Assembly: GCA_021845945.1 (NCBI GenBank)
Contig: JAJZRD010000146.1
Span: forward strand, 1-9,326
DNA length: 9,326 nt
Direction: 5' to 3'
Source of the DNA: Chloroflexota bacterium
GTDB taxonomy: Bacteria; Chloroflexota; UBA6077
A program made the position numbers and the translations under genes. Shown here piece after piece: positions 5,545 through 9,326 of this stretch. Position 1 is the stretch's first letter. The number at the start of each line of letters is the position of its first letter. The notes beneath the pieces were generated by a model. The model made no database searches. It saw only the letters and a program-made list of their open reading frames with translations, and was not told where the DNA came from.

Positions 5545-6750
5545 ATGTCGCAGCACCCGCCTGCAGCGGCTCCCGCTGCCACTCCAGTCGGCCAAGAGCG
5601 TCTGTTCAGCAGGAATTTCCTGCTGGCATCGCTGGTAACCCTGTCGACTTTCTCCAGCTTCTACTTCCTCCTCGCCACCCTGCCGCTGTACGTGATCCGG
5701 ATAGGGGGGACCGAGGCCGAGGTGGGGTTGGTCATGGGGGTGATGAGCGTCTCGGGCGTGGTGCTGAGGCCCTTCGTGGGCAAGGCGGCGGACGACCACG
5801 GCAAGAAGCTGCTGATCCTGGGAGGCACCGCCCTGCTGGCCGCGGTCTCGGGGGTGTACGCCCTGGTCAGCTCCGTGCCGATCCTGCTGGGCCTCCGGCT
5901 GCTCCACGGCATCGGCTGGGCCTCCTTCGGCACGGCCACCAACGCCCTGGTCGCCGACGTGGCGCCGCGCAGCCGCCGGGGCGCGGCCATGGGCTACTAC
6001 GGCATGTTCACCAACCTGGCCATGGCCGTCGGGCCGGCGCTGGGGGTGACGTTGATGACCAGCTACAGCTTCACGGTCCTCTTCCTCGCCTCCGCGGGAC
6101 TGGCCGTGCTCTCGGTGCTGCTTTCTCAGGGGATTCAGGAGCCGGCTCCTTCCAGCCGCTCCAGACATCCCAAGGGACCCAACCAGGGGATCATCGAACG
6201 AACGGCCCTCTTCCCCTCCCTGATCCTGGCCCTGACGGCGACGACCTACAGCTCCATCGTCACCTTCGTGCCCATCTACGCGGGCAAGCAGGGAATGGGC
6301 AATCCCGGGCTCTTCTTCACCGCCTACGCCATCACCCTGATCCTGGCACGCGGCTTCACCGGCCAGCTTTCCGATCGCTACGGTCGGGCGGCGGTGATCG
6401 CGCCGGGTCTGATGCTGGCCACCGCGGGGCTCTGGCTGCTGTCCACGGCCGCCTCACCGGTCTCCTTCCTGACGGTGGCGGTGTTGTACGGCCTCGCCTT
6501 CGCCTCCATCCAGCCCGCCCTGATGGCTCTGGTGGTGGATAGGGCCGCGCCCGGCCGGCGAGGAGCCGCCATGGGGACCTTCTCCACCGCGATGGACCTG
6601 GGGATCGGCATCGGGTCCTTCCTCTGGGGCTTCGTGGTCCAGGCAGCCGGTTACGGGACGATGTACACCCTCGCGGGCGGGGTCGCCCTGCTGGCGCTGG
6701 CCATCTTCCTGTTCGGGGCGCGGCAGGGGCAGATGCGGAAGGTGTCGTAG
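5545..6750 (+). CDS. MFS exporter (DHA1-like, 12 transmembrane segments)
   Basis: The 401-residue product starts at ATG 5545 after AAGGAG (5535-5540) at 4-nt spacing. It shows the two-fold repeat of the major facilitator superfamily. Each half has a motif-A loop ([16 protein letters not shown] at 79-94 and [13 protein letters not shown] at 273-285) and a similar segment ([20 protein letters not shown] at 141-160; [20 protein letters not shown] at 336-355). Hydrophobic stretches fit 12 helices with a central cytoplasmic loop at about 198-220. The N-terminal 20 residues are Ala/Pro rich and cytoplasmic. Such proteins use the proton gradient to export drugs or small metabolites; the substrate cannot be told. 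It lies immediately after the remains of an RND efflux operon, so an efflux role is plausible but unproven. No terminator is obvious before the convergent chemoreceptor gene, 78 bp away. Confidence 0.92.
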   Translation: MSQHPPAAAPAATPVGQERLFSRNFLLASLVTLSTFSSFYFLLATLPLYVIRIGGTEAEVGLVMGVMSVSGVVLRPFVGKAADDHGKKLLILGGTALLAAVSGVYALVSSVPILLGLRLLHGIGWASFGTATNALVADVAPRSRRGAAMGYYGMFTNLAMAVGPALGVTLMTSYSFTVLFLASAGLAVLSVLLSQGIQEPAPSSRSRHPKGPNQGIIERTALFPSLILALTATTYSSIVTFVPIYAGKQGMGNPGLFFTAYAITLILARGFTGQLSDRYGRAAVIAPGLMLATAGLWLLSTAASPVSFLTVAVLYGLAFASIQPALMALVVDRAAPGRRGAAMGTFSTAMDLGIGIGSFLWGFVVQAAGYGTMYTLAGGVALLALAIFLFGARQGQMRKVS

Positions 6751-6828
6751 GCGTGGCCGTCCACCCCCATCGGATGAAGCCTCGACTCCTCGACTATCAA
6801 GATCCAGAGGTCGGGTCATCGCCGTCAG

Positions 6829-9006
6829 CTACCGCCTGTGCACCAGCGAGACCAGCTTCCTCTCCCCCTCGGGCATCGCCGACGGAGCGGCGCCCTGCCG
6901 GCCCAACTGCAGCTTGAAGCGGGCGACGATCTCCCTCAGCTTCTCGGCCGTACCGGCCAACTCCTGGGCCTCGGCGCTCATCTGCTGCACCTGGGCCGAC
7001 ATCTCCTGGGCCGAGGCCAGCACCTCTTCGGTGGAGGCGCTGTTCTCTTCGGCCACCGCCGCCACCGACTCCGCGGCCGACATCACCACCGAAGCCTGGC
7101 GAGCCATCTCCTGGGTGGAGCCCGTGCTCTCCTCCACCACCGCGCTGATGCTCCCCGTCGCCTCCACCACGCTCCGAGAGCCCGCCGCCATCTCCTGAGC
7201 GGCCACGGCGATCTCGGACACCTGCTGCGCCATGGAGCCCACCGCCGCCTGGATCTCCTCCAGGGCCCGACGCGCCTGCTCCGCTCGTCTCGAGCCATCC
7301 TCCACCTGGGAAGACCCCGACTGCATCGCTAACACCGCCTCGCGCGTCCCGCCCTGGACCTCCTTGATCAACTCGGCTATGGCTCGGGTCTCCCTCTGGG
7401 AGCGCTCGGCCAGCTTCCGCACCTCCTCGGCCACCACCGCGAAGCCCCGACCATGCTCGCCGGCCCTGGCCGCCTCGATGGCTGCGTTCAGCGCCAACAG
7501 GTTGGTCTGCTCCGCGATGTCGTCGATGGTCTCCACCACGGCGCCGATCTTCTCTCCCAGCCTGCCCAGATCCTCCACCTTGGCCGCCGCCTGGAGCACC
7601 ACTTCTTTGATCTCGGCCATGCCGGTCACCGTCTCCCCGACGGCCTTGGCTCCCTGCTCCGCGGCCCCCTTGGTCTGGTCGCCCACCGCCGCCAGATGGT
7701 TGGCGTTGCCCGCCACTCGCTCCACCCGGGCCGCCATCTGATCCGCCGCCGCCGAGGCTGTCTGCGCCTGGCGAGCCTGCTCGTCCGCCCCTCGGGCTAT
7801 GGAATCGATGGCCAGGCTCAATTGGCCCACGGCCTCGTTGCTGGCCTGGGCGGAACGGGACACCTCCTGCGAACCGCCGGCCATGTTCTGCATGGCGTCG
7901 GCCACCTGCTGCACGACGCTCCCGGCCTGGGTGGCGGCTCCCTGCAACTGGCCCGAGCTCTTCGCCAGGCTCTCGGCGGTGCCTTTGACCTCGGACACTA
8001 CGTCGCCCAACCGGTCCACCATTCGATCGACGGCGATGCCCAGGATGTCTCTGCTGGACTGGGGACGCACCTCCTGGCTTAGATCGCCCGAGGCGACCCT
8101 ATCCACCACCATGGAGAGACGCACCAGGTACATCCGCACCCGAATGAATGCCTCCCTCAACCTCTCCACTTCGTTCCCATTGGAAGAGAGCATGGCGTCG
8201 GAGGACAGCCTGAACTCCTCGGAGGCGTCGCTGCGCAGCGCCAACACCCCCACGATTTGGCCTCTATATCGGATGGGCGCCGTGTGGACTACCTGAGGCG
8301 AGAGGGTATCGATGCTGAGAGATATGTCGGACGAGTAGAGATCCCCCCGAATCGCCGCCTGGAAGTATGGCCGGAAATCGTAGTTGTTGCCCACCATCTT
8401 GGGGTTAGACGCCGCGACACAGCTGCCCGTCGCGTCCATGGCGAAAACGCCGGTGAAGCAGGGACTGGACTTCCAGTAGTTCACCAACAGCTGCTGCACG
8501 GCCTGCGGGTCCTGTCTCACGCCCGCCGCGGCGGCCACCACCAACTGCTCGGAGGCTATCCGGCTGGCCAGCCGCTGGCGCTCGGCACAGACCCGCTCGT
8601 CGGCGCGGGCATCCGCTGCCGATTGTGCCGGCTCCAATCGCCTGGGGGTGGCCGCCCCGTCGCGGGAAGAGCGTTCCCTCTCCACGGAGGTTCGCTCCAG
8701 ATCCCCCAGAGCCAGCTTACCGGCGTCTTCCGCCAGCCGGCGAAGTGGATTGGCCACCGAGGCTGCCACGAAGAAGGCCAGGAGCCCGGACAGCAGCAGG
8801 GCGACGGCCACGAGGAACAGGGCCGAACCCGCCATCGGATCCGTGCGATTCACCAGCGCCTCACGAACCCGCATGCTGTCCAGGTAGCTCAGGACCAGAA
8901 CGGGAACCAGAGACACCGCCAGAGTGAAGAGCGTGAGCTTCACCCTGAGTGACCAGTTGTTGGGATCAATCGAGCTACGCCTGTACTCCATGGCTGCATC
9001 TCTCAT
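6829..9006 (-). CDS. Methyl-accepting chemotaxis protein with Cache-like domain after TM2
   Basis: The 725-residue product starts at ATG 9006-9004 behind AGGAG (9020-9016) at 9-nt spacing. Order: short cytoplasmic head, TM1 (about 23-41), about 20 outside residues, TM2 (about 61-84), a partial HAMP ([19 protein letters not shown], about 86-104), a charged linker, and a PDC/Cache-like sensor (about 140-260; [20 protein letters not shown] and [11 protein letters not shown] are typical). A second HAMP follows (about 288-343), then a long signalling coiled coil whose tip is [20 protein letters not shown] (499-518) continuing to [18 protein letters not shown]. It should control CheA/CheW. The C-terminus ends LVHRR, with no NWETF-type CheR-docking tail. 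In most relatives the Cache domain lies between TM1 and TM2 outside the cell; here it follows TM2. No other chemotaxis gene is in the window. Confidence 0.93.
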   Translation of the reverse strand: MRDAAMEYRRSSIDPNNWSLRVKLTLFTLAVSLVPVLVLSYLDSMRVREALVNRTDPMAGSALFLVAVALLLSGLLAFFVAASVANPLRRLAEDAGKLALGDLERTSVERERSSRDGAATPRRLEPAQSAADARADERVCAERQRLASRIASEQLVVAAAAGVRQDPQAVQQLLVNYWKSSPCFTGVFAMDATGSCVAASNPKMVGNNYDFRPYFQAAIRGDLYSSDISLSIDTLSPQVVHTAPIRYRGQIVGVLALRSDASEEFRLSSDAMLSSNGNEVERLREAFIRVRMYLVRLSMVVDRVASGDLSQEVRPQSSRDILGIAVDRMVDRLGDVVSEVKGTAESLAKSSGQLQGAATQAGSVVQQVADAMQNMAGGSQEVSRSAQASNEAVGQLSLAIDSIARGADEQARQAQTASAAADQMAARVERVAGNANHLAAVGDQTKGAAEQGAKAVGETVTGMAEIKEVVLQAAAKVEDLGRLGEKIGAVVETIDDIAEQTNLLALNAAIEAARAGEHGRGFAVVAEEVRKLAERSQRETRAIAELIKEVQGGTREAVLAMQSGSSQVEDGSRRAEQARRALEEIQAAVGSMAQQVSEIAVAAQEMAAGSRSVVEATGSISAVVEESTGSTQEMARQASVVMSAAESVAAVAEENSASTEEVLASAQEMSAQVQQMSAEAQELAGTAEKLREIVARFKLQLGRQGAAPSAMPEGERKLVSLVHRR

Positions 9007-9020
9007 CGTGCGTATCTCCT

Positions 9021-9250
9021 GGGGGCAAGTCGATACAGGATTATTATCGGCAAGACCACCGGGTTCCTTGATACCTTTCCGTCACTCGAAACCGTTCCGT
9101 TACGGTAGTAGTGGAGACTCCCGGCAGAAAGGGCTGAGAAGGATAGACCGACGACGTGGGAACAGAGGTGGAACGTATCCTGCTTTTGGGTGCACCCTGC
9201 CAGAGTGGGCAGCGCCCAACCAACCCTGAACGGCTGGCTGGCCGCGGATA
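9021..9250. other. Gene-free stretch upstream of the chemoreceptor
   Basis: Apart from the sigma-28-like promoter described separately, I see no coding signal here. One short inverted repeat (ACCGT 9091-9095 with ACGGT 9102-9106) is present. A frame open over 8924-9229 on the plus strand overlaps the chemoreceptor in antisense and has no family features. Confidence 0.5.
9044..9070 (-). promoter_or_regulatory. Sigma-28 (FliA/SigD)-type promoter for the chemoreceptor gene
   Basis: On the minus strand the octamer GCCGATAA (9051-9044) is a perfect match to the known sigma-28 -10 consensus. At the standard 15-nt distance upstream lies CAAG (9070-9067), a weak version of the TAAA -35 core. Transcription would begin near 9037, giving a leader of about 30 nt that contains the ribosome-binding site of the chemoreceptor. 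Chemoreceptor genes are classical sigma-28 targets, which supports the call; the poor -35 is the main weakness. Confidence 0.55.
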
Positions 9251-9252
9251 AG

Positions 9253-9297
9253 GAAAAAGGGGTTGATACCGCTGGGGGCGATATCGACCCCTTTTTC
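9253..9297. terminator. Intrinsic terminator, possibly bidirectional
   Basis: GAAAAAGGGGTTGAT (9253-9267) pairs with ATCGACCCCTTTTTC (9283-9297), a 15-bp stem with one G:U pair and a 15-nt loop. T-runs lie at the 3' end on both strands (TTTTTCTTT on plus, TTTTTCCTT on minus). No plus-strand gene precedes it closely, so it more likely ends a leftward gene located beyond the right edge. Confidence 0.75.
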
Positions 9298-9326
9298 TTT
9301 CAGGGGGGTAGGGGCAACTGCCAGTC

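Noticed and set aside
5200..6168. 322-residue minus-strand frame
   Set aside because: Arg/Gln/Gly-rich shadow of the RND fragment and MFS gene, without any domain.
5523..6542. 339-residue plus-strand frame in the MFS region
   Set aside because: Gly/Arg/Pro/His-rich translation typical of an off-frame shadow in GC-rich DNA; the MFS frame explains the region.
6781..6796. CTCGACTC/CTCGACTA tandem between the convergent genes
   Set aside because: Short direct repeat without hairpin or T-run; not a terminator and not significant.
8257..8952. 231-residue plus-strand frame opposite the chemoreceptor
   Set aside because: Antisense shadow of a clearly coding gene; no recognisable motif or ribosome-binding site.

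Overview
The window is a GC-rich (roughly two-thirds G+C by eye) bacterial chromosomal segment. No rRNA, tRNA, transposase or phage gene is visible. Protein style (a histidine kinase with an HNTG-type ATP box, a HAMP/HisKA kinase next to an HtrA protease, short palindromic GC-rich repeats) suggests Chloroflexota or another high-GC non-proteobacterial lineage, but this is a guess from pattern memory, not a placement.

Layout from left to right: (1) the C-terminal part of an altronate/galactarate-dehydratase-type UxaA-family enzyme (1-535), then a cluster of 32-bp direct repeats and an inverted repeat (551-678). (2) A YjbQ-family protein (703-1128). (3) A 440-bp leader region that starts with a phased direct-repeat regulator box and a -10 element. 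It also holds a broken OB-fold-like protein tail and two GC-rich hairpins, and ends in an unlisted 39-residue one-helix membrane protein (1441-1560). (4) An OmpR-family response regulator (1575-2294) translationally overlapped by a HAMP/HisKA sensor kinase (2272-3762). (5) An intergenic promoter with the same phased box, driving an HtrA/DegP-type membrane-anchored serine protease (3907-5103) that ends in a strong hairpin terminator. (6) Decayed fragments of an efflux system: a membrane-fusion-protein piece fused in frame to an RND-transporter piece (5186-5520). (7) An intact MFS exporter (5545-6750). (8) On the minus strand, a methyl-accepting chemotaxis protein with an unusual domain order (6829-9006), preceded by a perfect sigma-28-type -10 box. 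(9) A hairpin terminator near the right edge (9253-9297).

The best-supported biology is an envelope-stress circuit. The regulator/kinase pair and the neighbouring HtrA protease are each preceded by the same 11-bp-phased hexamer array placed at an identical distance from a matching -10 box. I infer that the regulator activates both its own transcription unit (with the small membrane protein as first intact gene) and the protease. The gene order parallels mprA-mprB-pepD of mycobacteria, and CssRS/HtrA of Bacillus is functionally similar.
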